DNA from: Paucilactobacillus vaccinostercus DSM 20634
GTDB taxonomy: Bacteria; Bacillota; Bacilli; Lactobacillales; Lactobacillaceae
Direction of reading: 5' to 3'
Length of the DNA stretch: 64,000 nucleotides
Assembly: GCF_001436295.1 (NCBI RefSeq)
Contig: NZ_AYYY01000025.1
Coordinates: 62,001 to 126,000, forward strand
Position numbers and translations under genes: made by a program
Shown here: positions 1 through 8,740 of the stretch, one piece after another
Layout of the letters: every line of letters starts with the position of its first letter
Numbering within the stretch: the stretch's first letter is position 1
Notes under the pieces: model-generated
The model's input: only the letters and a program-made list of their open reading frames with translations
Databases searched by the model: none
What the model was told of the DNA's origin: nothing

Positions 1-26
1 TAGGTATGATATTCTTCGGGCATCAT
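1..26 (-). CDS. 5' end of an unidentified divergent gene (partial)
   Basis: Two adjacent ATG codons on the minus strand (start at 26 or 23) follow a purine-rich stretch (AAAGTGAG) that could be a ribosome binding site. The frame stays open to the window edge and reads MMPEEYHT. Only about eight residues are visible, so no function can be given. YhgE/Pip genes are often divergent from a TetR-type regulator, but nothing here proves that this is one. Confidence 0.3.
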
Positions 27-277
27 TTCACTCACTTTCTGTTATCTGTTCAACTATTCTAGTACCATCATAAGACATAGTAAGCAGTCTGCCTAGTTGT
101 AGCGGTCAATTAGAATTATATTGTTGATTATTTTAGCTCACCATAAAAAAATATAATGATTGCCAATCTGTTACTATTAGCATGGTCAATCATAGTTAAT
201 CCCATGTTATATAAGGTATTGGGAGTAGCGTTTTATTTTATGAAAGCGTATTATGTTTACTAAACATTATGGGAGAA

Positions 278-295
278 TGGCCCTAATTAGGGTCA
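278..295. promoter_or_regulatory. operator-like palindrome upstream of the first yhgE
   Basis: The core CCCTAATTAGGG is a perfect 12-base palindrome, and the 18-base extension TGGCCCTAATTAGGGTCA has only one mismatched pair. It lies about 20 bases before the yhgE start and has no T tract, so it looks more like a regulator binding site than a terminator. The rest of 27-304 is AT-rich, and I see no convincing -35/-10 pair in it. Confidence 0.4.
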
Positions 296-314
296 TGTTG
301 TAGGAGTGAATAAT

Positions 315-2873
315 ATGCAAATGATCAAAAATGAGTTTAAGTTTATTTTTCATAATAAACTAATTCTCTTATCAACGATTGTCATTATGATAATCCCCTT
401 TTTATACTGCATCTTCTTTCTTAAATCGGTGTGGGATCCGTATGGTCATACAGGTGATCTGCCCGTTGCCGTCGTGAACGAGGACCGTCCCGTCCGTTAC
501 CAGGGAAAAACCATGGCTGTCGGAAAACAAACCGTCAAAGAGCTCAAACAAAACGATCAGCTCCAATGGCACTTTGTTTCCAAACATAAAGCAGCAACGG
601 GACTTAAACACCGCAAATACTATACGGTCATTACCATTCCAGCTGATTTTTCTAAAAATGCAACAACGGTCTTAAGTACCTCGCCGAAAAAAATGCACCT
701 GACTTATAAAACCAATGACTCACTCAATTATATTGGGCGTGTCATCAGTGACATGGGCGCTAAACAACTGAATACACAGATTCGTGAGCAAGTCACTAAG
801 GCCTACGCCAAAGCTGTCTTTCAGCAACTAAAAACTGTTGGAACGGGGATGAAATCCGCCGCAAAAGCGGAAACTCAGCTCCACGACGGCACTGTCACCC
901 TCAATGACGGACTTAAATTATATGCCGTTGGTGTCAATCAGGTCAATAGTGGCGTTCAAACTCTGAAAGTTAAAGTCGTCCCCCTTGCTAATGGGATTCG
1001 CCAACTGGCCAGTGGTGGTAGCACTTTAACAACGGCAATTCAGTCCTATACCGGTGGGGTCGGGCAGGTGAATAGCGGCCTGCAGCAATTAACAGCCAAT
1101 TCCAGCCAGCTCACGAATGGTGTCGCGAGTGCAAGTAGTGGAAATGCGAAGTTAACGGCGGCCATGCAGCAAGCTTCTAATCAAATTGGCAGTCAACTAA
1201 GCTCCAATCAATCCGACATTAACAGTGTCAAAACGGCCCTCACCGCGCTCTCAACCCTTGTTAAGGGCGTTTCTAGTGGCAACAACGCGGACATGGCTGC
1301 ACTGAATACCAGTTTAGCCAGTTTTAATGCTAATTCTACTCAAATTAAAACGGCGCTAACGACCAGCGGCCAAGATTTGTCGACAATTTATAAAAACGTC
1401 TTTAACACCAGTAACACAGAGAGCACAGCCGCTCAATTACAACAAGCAGGTCAATCACTTCAGGAGTTGCAAACACTCCTGAACAGCGATGGCTACAAGA
1501 AAATGGCGGCAGCTGATCCCGCAACGGCTACCAAAATTGCAGCGGCCGTTAATCAAGTCGGTACGAACGTCACTAATGCTGGCAGCCAGCTAAGCGCCAC
1601 CAGCAACTCGCTTTCTGACATGCAAAGTAATCTCACCTCTGTGGGAACCAAGCTCTCGGAATCAAGTAGTCAACTAACCGGACTATCACAAAAATTAACG
1701 ACCCTTCAAACGCAGCTTAAGCAAGTCCCTCTCGCACTTGACGGTGGCGTTCAGGCCATCACGGAACTCGAAACGGGTCTTGAAACCGTTAAACAGGGAT
1801 TGGATCAACGGGGCAATACCCAAAGCACCATGGGCCTAATCCAAGCATCACAAACGCTAAATTCAGGACTACAACAGATTCAAACTGGTTTAAATGCTTA
1901 TACATCAGGCGTTTCTCAAGCTCAATCGGGCACTCAAACCTTAGTGAATAACTCAGCGGCGCTTAACTCAGGTTCTGGGCAGCTTTCAAGCGGTCTATCC
2001 CAAATGAACAGTCAAGTACCAACACTCACATCCGGTGTCAATCAGTTAGCGAACGGCACGCAAACCCTTGCTAATAATTCCGGCCAGCTCACCAGTGGTG
2101 CTACTCAGCTGGCATCTGGCTCCGGTGAACTTCAGTCCGCGCTTTCCAGTGGTTCGGCCAAAATTAACAGCATTCATCCGAATGCTCAAACGGCCGCCAT
2201 GTTTGCAGCGCCCTCGACGCTCAATCATCGGTCTTATAGCCATGTTTCTAACTACGGCCACGCATTGGCACCATACGTTCTATCAGTCGCCCTCTACGTT
2301 GGCTGCCTAGTCTTCAACTTTGTTTATCCAATTCGGAAGATCTCAATGACTGGTCATAGTCCCAAGGAATGGTTTGCCAGCAAGGTAGTCGTCAGTGGAC
2401 TTGTCGCCATTGGCATGGCCGTCATCGAAACCGCGCTCATGATGGCTGCTGGCTTAAACGCCGATCACCCAGCGCAAATGTTCTTAATCGCAACCATCTT
2501 TTCATTAGCCTCCATGTACGTGATTATGTTCTTCTCGATGGCATTTGATAACCCAGGACGGTTCGTCGCAATGGTCCTCCTGATGCTCCAATTAGGTGGC
2601 TCCGGCGGTACTTTCCCAATGGAAGTCACAAATTCGTTCTTCAATGCCATTCACCCATGGCTGCCAATGACCTACTCTATTCTGGGATTCCGTCAGGCAC
2701 TCACCTCGGGGATTGGTAATCAAGTGATCTGGCAGGTCACTGGTGTACTTTTGATCTTCGCCATCGCTGGTTTAATTTGTCTCTTGCTCAGCATGATTGT
2801 CCTTCAGAAGATGCACTGGCAAGGCAAATCACAGCTAGATAACAACCAAAAATTACAAGACGTGGAAAAATAA
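315..2873 (+). CDS. YhgE/Pip domain membrane protein (first copy)
   Basis: This is a member of the YhgE/Pip (phage infection protein) family, large membrane proteins with a long extracellular segment; some relatives act as phage receptors or secretion-related proteins, but the exact role is unsettled. There is one N-terminal membrane segment (about residues 15-35) and a family-typical PVAVVNED motif near residue 50. A long central region is rich in Gly/Ser/Gln/Leu repeats such as LASGSGEL and LANGTQTL. Five or six membrane segments follow from about residue 655 to the end. ATG at 315 is preferred over GTG at 306, because AGGAG at 302-306 sits eight bases before it. The protein has 852 residues. 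A strong terminator follows. A paralogue of 941 residues lies at 54487-57312. Confidence 0.85.
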   Translation: MQMIKNEFKFIFHNKLILLSTIVIMIIPFLYCIFFLKSVWDPYGHTGDLPVAVVNEDRPVRYQGKTMAVGKQTVKELKQNDQLQWHFVSKHKAATGLKHRKYYTVITIPADFSKNATTVLSTSPKKMHLTYKTNDSLNYIGRVISDMGAKQLNTQIREQVTKAYAKAVFQQLKTVGTGMKSAAKAETQLHDGTVTLNDGLKLYAVGVNQVNSGVQTLKVKVVPLANGIRQLASGGSTLTTAIQSYTGGVGQVNSGLQQLTANSSQLTNGVASASSGNAKLTAAMQQASNQIGSQLSSNQSDINSVKTALTALSTLVKGVSSGNNADMAALNTSLASFNANSTQIKTALTTSGQDLSTIYKNVFNTSNTESTAAQLQQAGQSLQELQTLLNSDGYKKMAAADPATATKIAAAVNQVGTNVTNAGSQLSATSNSLSDMQSNLTSVGTKLSESSSQLTGLSQKLTTLQTQLKQVPLALDGGVQAITELETGLETVKQGLDQRGNTQSTMGLIQASQTLNSGLQQIQTGLNAYTSGVSQAQSGTQTLVNNSAALNSGSGQLSSGLSQMNSQVPTLTSGVNQLANGTQTLANNSGQLTSGATQLASGSGELQSALSSGSAKINSIHPNAQTAAMFAAPSTLNHRSYSHVSNYGHALAPYVLSVALYVGCLVFNFVYPIRKISMTGHSPKEWFASKVVVSGLVAIGMAVIETALMMAAGLNADHPAQMFLIATIFSLASMYVIMFFSMAFDNPGRFVAMVLLMLQLGGSGGTFPMEVTNSFFNAIHPWLPMTYSILGFRQALTSGIGNQVIWQVTGVLLIFAIAGLICLLLSMIVLQKMHWQGKSQLDNNQKLQDVEK

Positions 2874-2913
2874 TGAAAATATACCCAAAGACTGTCAGCT
2901 CTCGAACATTAAG

Positions 2914-2959
2914 AAGTCGCTCTCATAAACACTTTTGTGTTTGCGAGAGCGACTTTTTT
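2914..2959 (+). terminator. intrinsic terminator of the first yhgE
   Basis: Arms AAGTCGCTCTC (2914-2924) and GAGAGCGACTT (2945-2955) pair perfectly. An inner AAACAC/GTGTTT pair extends the stem, and a T run follows. Confidence 0.85.
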
Positions 2960-2996
2960 ACTGAGAAGAGCGACTTTCATCCTAGTCTATGAAATT

Positions 2997-3851
2997 TCAC
3001 ACATCATATTGTGTTTCTTTAATCCCTGCATTCATTAAATCATACGGGTTGTTCATGCTTTCCTTGTCCCATGTGGCAATCCCAACCACCATCGAAATGG
3101 CTAAGTTCGCTAACCCTGTATCTTGTCGAACTGCCTTATCAAAGCCCGCTTTAATTCGATTGGCTGCAATTGTGGCTCCCTTGGCATCTGAATACAGTAA
3201 TATTGCCCATGTTGGATCCTCGTTATTCAACAAATACGTAATATCATTATCGCGGGTAATCGTCTTAATCGTATTCGACGTTACCTGGAGCAAATTCTTG
3301 AGCTGATTTTCACTCATCATCCGCTTGAGATCATCAAAATATCGAATTTTGATAATTGCCGTTGTCACAGGTAACTGAAACCGCTCGTTCGTTTCAATAA
3401 ATACCGATGCATCCTCTACATAAGCAACTGTCGTTCGGAGATTAGTTTGCTGATCGAACGCCCCACGTTCAATGAGAGCTGCTCGTAAATCACTATTGGA
3501 TTGCTGTAGCTCAATTTGATTACGCGTCATATAGTAGAGTGCCAAACACAACAATAGGGGCATTATCATCCAAAAACTGAGTGCCCATACAATCGCTTTA
3601 GTACTCCCCACGTATTCATAAATTGAATAAACCACTTGAACCGCAATAAAAAACATATTAGTCAGGAGTGACGGCAGGAGCCCCATAAAATAAGTCACGA
3701 TCATCAATGCTACCGTACAAAATAAGTAGATAACGTTAATCAAAATATGATTCGTCAGCAACATCATGATTGCTGTCGCGCTAAACAAAAGCAAAAATAA
3801 CAGTAAGCCAACATCTTCCATGAGTGTTTCTTTTTTATCTCTACTTGGCAT
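2997..3851 (-). CDS. pssE: PssE-like degenerate GGDEF protein, predicted c-di-GMP receptor
   Basis: About four membrane segments (residues 14-108) precede a GGDEF-like domain (about 120-284). The catalytic signature is lost: the GGDEF position reads EDPTW (211-215) before AILLY. The inhibitory-site motif RxxD survives as RDND (200-203) just upstream. This combination marks enzymatically dead GGDEF proteins that bind c-di-GMP through the I-site, as described for Listeria PssE, which activates exopolysaccharide synthesis. It is the last gene of the operon, overlaps the BcsB-like gene by 11 bases, and has AGGAGG seven bases before its ATG. The spacing between RxxD and EDPTW is seven residues rather than the usual five, so I-site function is predicted, not certain. 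The gene symbol is given by analogy with Listeria. Confidence 0.8.
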   Translation of the reverse strand: MPSRDKKETLMEDVGLLLFLLLFSATAIMMLLTNHILINVIYLFCTVALMIVTYFMGLLPSLLTNMFFIAVQVVYSIYEYVGSTKAIVWALSFWMIMPLLLCLALYYMTRNQIELQQSNSDLRAALIERGAFDQQTNLRTTVAYVEDASVFIETNERFQLPVTTAIIKIRYFDDLKRMMSENQLKNLLQVTSNTIKTITRDNDITYLLNNEDPTWAILLYSDAKGATIAANRIKAGFDKAVRQDTGLANLAISMVVGIATWDKESMNNPYDLMNAGIKETQYDV

Positions 3852-5961
3852 GCGGGTTCCTCCTCGTATTAAGTCCTCTTTGCTTTTTAACCATAAGGAA
3901 AATCCCTAAACATACTAAGGCCATCACGACTAAAGCAAGTCCTAAATAGATTAGTAAACTTGTATTTTTACTAAACAGTCGGTGACGTTCGAGTGACTTA
4001 TCAATGGCTTTATTCTTCTTAAACCGGTATCCATAATGACTATTGTTCTGATCGACAACAATCGCATCCCCTGAGTACTGCGTAATATTCTTCTGAAAAT
4101 TAATCTGGGTCGTTGCCAGATAACTAGCCTTAGACGTCGCCCCAGTGACCACCAACATCCCCCGTTTCGAATTGTATGGTGACCGCATCAACTGCGCCGT
4201 TCCAATGGTCTTCCCATAATCTTTTTCGATGCTTAATTTTTCGTTTGAAATCAAACGAGTAAAATCGGCCGCATACTTAAAGTAAAGGTGGGAATTCAGC
4301 GTTCGAATAAAGTGATTATTTTGTGGTGTCCCTAAGACAATCACATTTTTAGTCTTTAAAACATGCTGACTTGGTTGATGCGTATAAAATTGGATGCTTC
4401 CCGTATTGCTCTTCGCAAAATTGCCAATCAAGTTAAAGATGTTCGTTAAACTTTGAAAATCATCATTTGAAAGTTTCTTTGGAATCACAACTGCCAAGTT
4501 ATCATACGTTTGGTTTTTCATGAAAAGTGTCGGGTAATTCGTAAATAGCAACTCATTACTCTTTTGCGACTTAACCGTCATTTTCGATGAAGTCCCCACT
4601 TCCGCCCATGGAGTCGCACTATTATCAGAAGTATTTTGATCCTTCATTTCCAGATCAAACGCCACCCGAACGGTAAAGCTACTACCTAAGGTCATCCCAT
4701 TGGGCACCTTAACCGTCAGCGTATCACCGTTAGCATGAACATCCGTCAGTTTCTTGCTTCCAATGGTCGTGTTATTAACGTACACGGTGACTAAGGACCG
4801 GTTAAAGTTGAGATTTTTACTATACCGTAAATGCAATTTAACCGTCGATCCGTCAGCGTTAGACCGGTCGTTCGGAAGACTCACAAAGTAACTGGTCTCC
4901 CGGTGACCGGCACCGATAATCTTATCCGTTTGATCTGTCAGCTGGTAATGCCCCTGATCATGTAACGACGACGTAAATGTCCGTGTCCGACTACCAACGG
5001 TTTCGGTAGCCTTATCGGTTTCATTCATTAATTCGGCATTTGCCACAAAACGGGCAGCCTTCTTGAGTAGCTTGCCGGTTTGAGCGGTCACAATTAGGTA
5101 GTACTTTCCATCAACATAGTGCGTTTTAATCACTGCATGGTGAGCAACCTCTGTCGCACTGACTGCATTTCTCAGCTCCTTGGGCAGGTGTCGATACGTT
5201 GCAACAACCATAAGATAATCACCCTGCTGCGCATTCATGGATGCCTGCTTGACAACCTGGATTTGGTCATTATCCGTGGTGATCACACGTGACTCACCCG
5301 ATAAGGCAATCATACTAGCAGTCAACTCATCGCCACTGGGTTGGTTCGCCGTCACAATTCGCGACTGACCGTTCGCGACGGTATCTTCACCAGAAAAATG
5401 ATTGTAGAAAGAATGCAGCGTATTATCCGCGTCCTTTAACTGATACTCAAAATTGACATTCGATCCCTGCTTGATCGTCAGCCAGTTCGCCGGTGTTTGG
5501 GCTAAATCGTAGTTACTGTTTCCTGCCTTGTTCAAAACTTGACCGCTGATTTGCAGGTTATTTTCCCCCGTCAGTAGCTCAACCGGAATTGAGATTTGTT
5601 CCGTTTGAAAACCATCCCCATCATGTGGTCGAAACGAATAGAATTTGACCCCATTAATCGAAACTGTGATGTCAGATTTTTGGGTCTCTGCCAGCTGTGA
5701 AATTTGATACGTCAAATTAAAAGTTGCCTTTTTTATGTCCCAATAGTCCATTTTAGTAAAGTACATATTTGTCTCGACTGACTTGCCCGAAAGCGAGGTA
5801 GTGTTATTTTGAAATTGTTCGGTGTACGTTTGGTTATCCGCCCGCACACCGGTCATGCCAATACCACACCCGACAATGAACGTCACCAAAAAGAGCCACC
5901 AAGCCCTACTGATAACGTTTCGTCTTATACCATTTTGCCTGCTTATGAAATACTTGTTCAC
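3841..5961 (-). CDS. pssD: BcsB-like exopolysaccharide synthase subunit (PssD-like)
   Basis: A protein of 706 residues with an N-terminal signal or membrane segment (about 20-42), a large beta-rich extracellular part, and one C-terminal membrane helix (about 668-690) followed by basic residues. This layout is that of BcsB, the cellulose synthase partner that guides the polymer out of the membrane. Position between a GT2 synthase and a GGDEF-like receptor matches Listeria pssD. The start is GTG at 5961, with GGTGGGG seven bases upstream; it lies 56 bases inside the end of the GT2 gene, so translation is probably coupled. The family assignment rests on architecture and context rather than on a clear motif. 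Confidence 0.7.
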   Translation of the reverse strand: MNKYFISRQNGIRRNVISRAWWLFLVTFIVGCGIGMTGVRADNQTYTEQFQNNTTSLSGKSVETNMYFTKMDYWDIKKATFNLTYQISQLAETQKSDITVSINGVKFYSFRPHDGDGFQTEQISIPVELLTGENNLQISGQVLNKAGNSNYDLAQTPANWLTIKQGSNVNFEYQLKDADNTLHSFYNHFSGEDTVANGQSRIVTANQPSGDELTASMIALSGESRVITTDNDQIQVVKQASMNAQQGDYLMVVATYRHLPKELRNAVSATEVAHHAVIKTHYVDGKYYLIVTAQTGKLLKKAARFVANAELMNETDKATETVGSRTRTFTSSLHDQGHYQLTDQTDKIIGAGHRETSYFVSLPNDRSNADGSTVKLHLRYSKNLNFNRSLVTVYVNNTTIGSKKLTDVHANGDTLTVKVPNGMTLGSSFTVRVAFDLEMKDQNTSDNSATPWAEVGTSSKMTVKSQKSNELLFTNYPTLFMKNQTYDNLAVVIPKKLSNDDFQSLTNIFNLIGNFAKSNTGSIQFYTHQPSQHVLKTKNVIVLGTPQNNHFIRTLNSHLYFKYAADFTRLISNEKLSIEKDYGKTIGTAQLMRSPYNSKRGMLVVTGATSKASYLATTQINFQKNITQYSGDAIVVDQNNSHYGYRFKKNKAIDKSLERHRLFSKNTSLLIYLGLALVVMALVCLGIFLMVKKQRGLNTRRNPHAK

Positions 5962-7168
5962 GAATATACCCCACCATTCCGTATGCGGCTACTGCCAGCC
6001 ACATTTGACTATAAACCAAATACATAAACACAATAATTAATAAGTTGCTAGCGGTCAGTTCACCCTTTTCCGTCGTAATCGTCGTGAACGTACTGATGAC
6101 AAACATCAAAATTGCAAAAAGCCATAATGCGTTACTGAATCCCTGCAAATCTGAATGTGCGATCCCCGCAACGGATAATACAAACACTGTATCCGACAAA
6201 ATCAGCGAGAGCATCAGTAAAAAGTAGACCGATAGATAATACAAAATATCGAAACGAATCGGTCGGCCCTTTTTTTGAAACAACCGTTTCACGTTTTTGA
6301 TAATGACGTAGATGTTACCTTTCACCCACCGAGTCCGCTGATGAAACCAGACATCCAACGTCTGCGGTTCCTGTTCCCAAGTTACGGCTCGTGGTTGAAA
6401 GAAGATTCGGTATCCCATTTGGTAGACCCGAAAACTAATTTCCGTATCTTCGGCGAGTGCCTTAACATCCCAGCCGCCTACCTTTTCTAACACGTTCCTC
6501 CGAATAACATAGTTCGTCCCAGGAATCGTACATAGGTGAAATAGATGTTGACGACCGGCCTGCGCCATCCATTGGAAGGACAACGTTTCAATATTGATAA
6601 ACCGGGTAAGCAGACTGGCATTTTTATTACGGGTTCGAAACTTGCCAATCACCGCGGCTAAGCGATCATCAGATAACAACTGTGCGACCAGGATTCTTAA
6701 CGCCCCATGTTCAGGTGTGTTATCGGCGTCATAGATTGAAATGATACTACCGCGCGCGTGGGTCAATCCAATATTTAAGGCATTGGACTTACCTTTGCCA
6801 CCATTGGTTTTGTCCGTGTTGATAACTTTGAGTCGCTTTTCAGAAAACTCGGCTTGCAGCTCAGCTAATAATTCCGCGGAATTATCACTAGAATTATCAT
6901 TAATCACAATAATCTCATAACGATCATGCGGATAATCAAAACTCAGTAGCGATAGCACCGTCTTTACAATCACAATTCCCTCGTTATGAGCCGGTACCAT
7001 GATCGATACAAACGGCGGTCGCTTAGGCAACTGCGGAGTCGGTTGTTTAACCTGCTTTAAGTACCAAGTGTAGCCAGCAATTGTAAGCACTAAATTAACA
7101 ATTAAAATCCCCCAAATGGAAATAATCGCCACCATCAAAAAAAAGTCTAATGTAGTAATACTCCTCAC
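5906..7168 (-). CDS. pssC: processive GT2 glycosyltransferase (PssC-like exopolysaccharide synthase)
   Basis: This is a membrane-embedded family 2 glycosyltransferase of the cellulose/hyaluronan synthase type, predicted to polymerise the exopolysaccharide backbone on the inner face and extrude it. An N-terminal membrane helix (about 10-35) is followed by the GT-A domain with DNSSD (91-95), the metal-binding DAD (147-149), AED (239-241) and the acceptor motif QRTRW (277-281). Three or four C-terminal membrane helices follow. It has no PilZ domain, so c-di-GMP control would have to come through the GGDEF-like partner encoded two genes downstream. It corresponds to Listeria PssC, which makes a ManNAc-based polymer; the sugar used here is inferred from the wecB gene inside the locus. 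Confidence 0.85.
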   Translation of the reverse strand: MRSITTLDFFLMVAIISIWGILIVNLVLTIAGYTWYLKQVKQPTPQLPKRPPFVSIMVPAHNEGIVIVKTVLSLLSFDYPHDRYEIIVINDNSSDNSAELLAELQAEFSEKRLKVINTDKTNGGKGKSNALNIGLTHARGSIISIYDADNTPEHGALRILVAQLLSDDRLAAVIGKFRTRNKNASLLTRFINIETLSFQWMAQAGRQHLFHLCTIPGTNYVIRRNVLEKVGGWDVKALAEDTEISFRVYQMGYRIFFQPRAVTWEQEPQTLDVWFHQRTRWVKGNIYVIIKNVKRLFQKKGRPIRFDILYYLSVYFLLMLSLILSDTVFVLSVAGIAHSDLQGFSNALWLFAILMFVISTFTTITTEKGELTASNLLIIVFMYLVYSQMWLAVAAYGMVGYIREQVFHKQAKWYKTKRYQ

Positions 7169-7171
7169 ATC

Positions 7172-8740
7172 CTAACGTTTAAACATATTGCGATAAATTC
7201 GTCGACCAATCAAAATGAAAATCAATAACACGATGAATACAATGCCGAAGAAGACACCAATAATTTGGCCCTGTGTCTTAAAGAATGATTTGAAGAGCAC
7301 CTTAGTCTTCGGTTGTACCGATTCCTTTGTATGTGCTTGATCACTCATCGTAATCGGTTCTTCGCTACCGTTTACATAGTACTTACCCTGCCGATAATTA
7401 ACTGTCGTGGTGCCGGACTTAATCTCAGTCGAAGTCTTTGATTGTGCGAAGTTAAACCACTGAAATCCGAGTCCACTAATTTCACGTTCCACGATGTGGA
7501 TTTTCTTCATACTCGATGGCACCAGGACTGTAACGGCTGTCGGAACGTTAAATTTAATTTGGGATTGATTCTGAATAGTTGTCAAAGATGCAGCCGATAC
7601 GGCCATGAAACTTTGGTTAGCAACCTGACTTTTATTATCCTGCTTCAAGTACGTGACGTCGGTGTTCGGTAATAATAGCCAGTGGTTGGCTTTGGCGAGT
7701 GAATTTCGTCGTAATACTTGATCCTGATTCCAGTACCCCGGTGCACTAATCCCCACTGGATAAACTTGATACCGTGAAAAACTGACGAGATAGCTCGTAA
7801 ACATCTCACTTAACCTTTGTCCATCACTTTGCGTCGCACCACCAATCACGGGTGCTTGTACAAAGATCACGCCGTTACGTTTCTCGATTCGGCGTAAAAA
7901 CGCCGTAAATTGGGCAAATGCCTGTAAATCAGTGTTATCTGCTACCGTCGTGGTACTGATTGCAAATGGGATCTTTCGCTTATAGCAGTACTCACTAAGC
8001 TGGTCCAGAACCTTCAAATTTGCGTATGGCGAGACATCCGTAAACGTTAATAACGGTTGATACTGTTGAGTTTGACCAAACAATTGTGTAATCGTTTGTT
8101 CAGCAACCAATAAACTTAGTCCCCGTGTCTTCAAATACGGCAAGTAAGCATTCTTACCAACAATCACACCATAGTCATATGTCTTTTGGTCCGTTTGCTG
8201 TGACGTTAACTGGCCAACCTTGATCGCGTTGACAGGCAGCTGATCGAGTACTTCCAAATGATCACTAAAGGGTAGCAGTTGTTGATCATTCCCATTTTTG
8301 AGGATCAATTGTTGTTCATTTAAAACTTTGATCTTCCCTTGTAAATCCTTAGCTTCCGTTCCTGTTAAACAATCGCCGATGTGCAATTTAATTCCCGTAA
8401 AGTGTGCTCGGTCCGTTTCGAATTGCGTATTTTTTAATCCGGCCTGACGCCAATTCACCATCGTAATCACCCCGGTGTAGGTGGCATTCAGTTCACCAGC
8501 ATGGTAGTTTGACGCTTTGACCGTCTTAACGGATAAATTCATCGACGTTAAAATTCGTTGCAGCACATCAATTTTCTTCTCGCCGTGTGCAACCGTATTT
8601 TTTGAGTCATAGACAAGTAACACCCGGTTCGTCTCTGCCGCCGCTACCGGTACTGGCTTGATTACCGTTATGATCGAGAAAACGAGTAAGCCCAGCAGTA
8701 CCATCATTGACCATCGCCATTTTTTAATCATGTTGTTCAC
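7172..8740 (-). CDS. pssB: DUF2334-type polysaccharide deacetylase-like membrane protein (PssB-like)
   Basis: A protein of 522 residues with an N-terminal signal/anchor (about 9-35, ending in VAAAE) and a C-terminal membrane helix (about 493-515), so the main domain is extracellular. The stretch FTDVSPYANLKVLDQL followed by KRKIPFAIS resembles the DUF2334 (polysaccharide deacetylase-like fold) signature DDVSP; here the first Asp is Thr, so catalysis is uncertain. It overlaps the upstream membrane protein gene by 17 bases and ends four bases before the GT2 gene, so it is part of the same operon. A role in modifying or exporting the polymer is inferred from position. Confidence 0.65.
   Translation of the reverse strand: MNNMIKKWRWSMMVLLGLLVFSIITVIKPVPVAAAETNRVLLVYDSKNTVAHGEKKIDVLQRILTSMNLSVKTVKASNYHAGELNATYTGVITMVNWRQAGLKNTQFETDRAHFTGIKLHIGDCLTGTEAKDLQGKIKVLNEQQLILKNGNDQQLLPFSDHLEVLDQLPVNAIKVGQLTSQQTDQKTYDYGVIVGKNAYLPYLKTRGLSLLVAEQTITQLFGQTQQYQPLLTFTDVSPYANLKVLDQLSEYCYKRKIPFAISTTTVADNTDLQAFAQFTAFLRRIEKRNGVIFVQAPVIGGATQSDGQRLSEMFTSYLVSFSRYQVYPVGISAPGYWNQDQVLRRNSLAKANHWLLLPNTDVTYLKQDNKSQVANQSFMAVSAASLTTIQNQSQIKFNVPTAVTVLVPSSMKKIHIVEREISGLGFQWFNFAQSKTSTEIKSGTTTVNYRQGKYYVNGSEEPITMSDQAHTKESVQPKTKVLFKSFFKTQGQIIGVFFGIVFIVLLIFILIGRRIYRNMFKR

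Noticed and set aside
315-2873. Reading the Gly-Ser-Gln repeats of YhgE as a DNA tandem repeat array
   Set aside because: The repeats are approximate at protein level and not periodic at DNA level.
2989-3306. 105-codon plus-strand frame opposite the GGDEF-like gene
   Set aside because: Shadow of the minus-strand gene, which has a clear domain, ribosome binding site and operon position.
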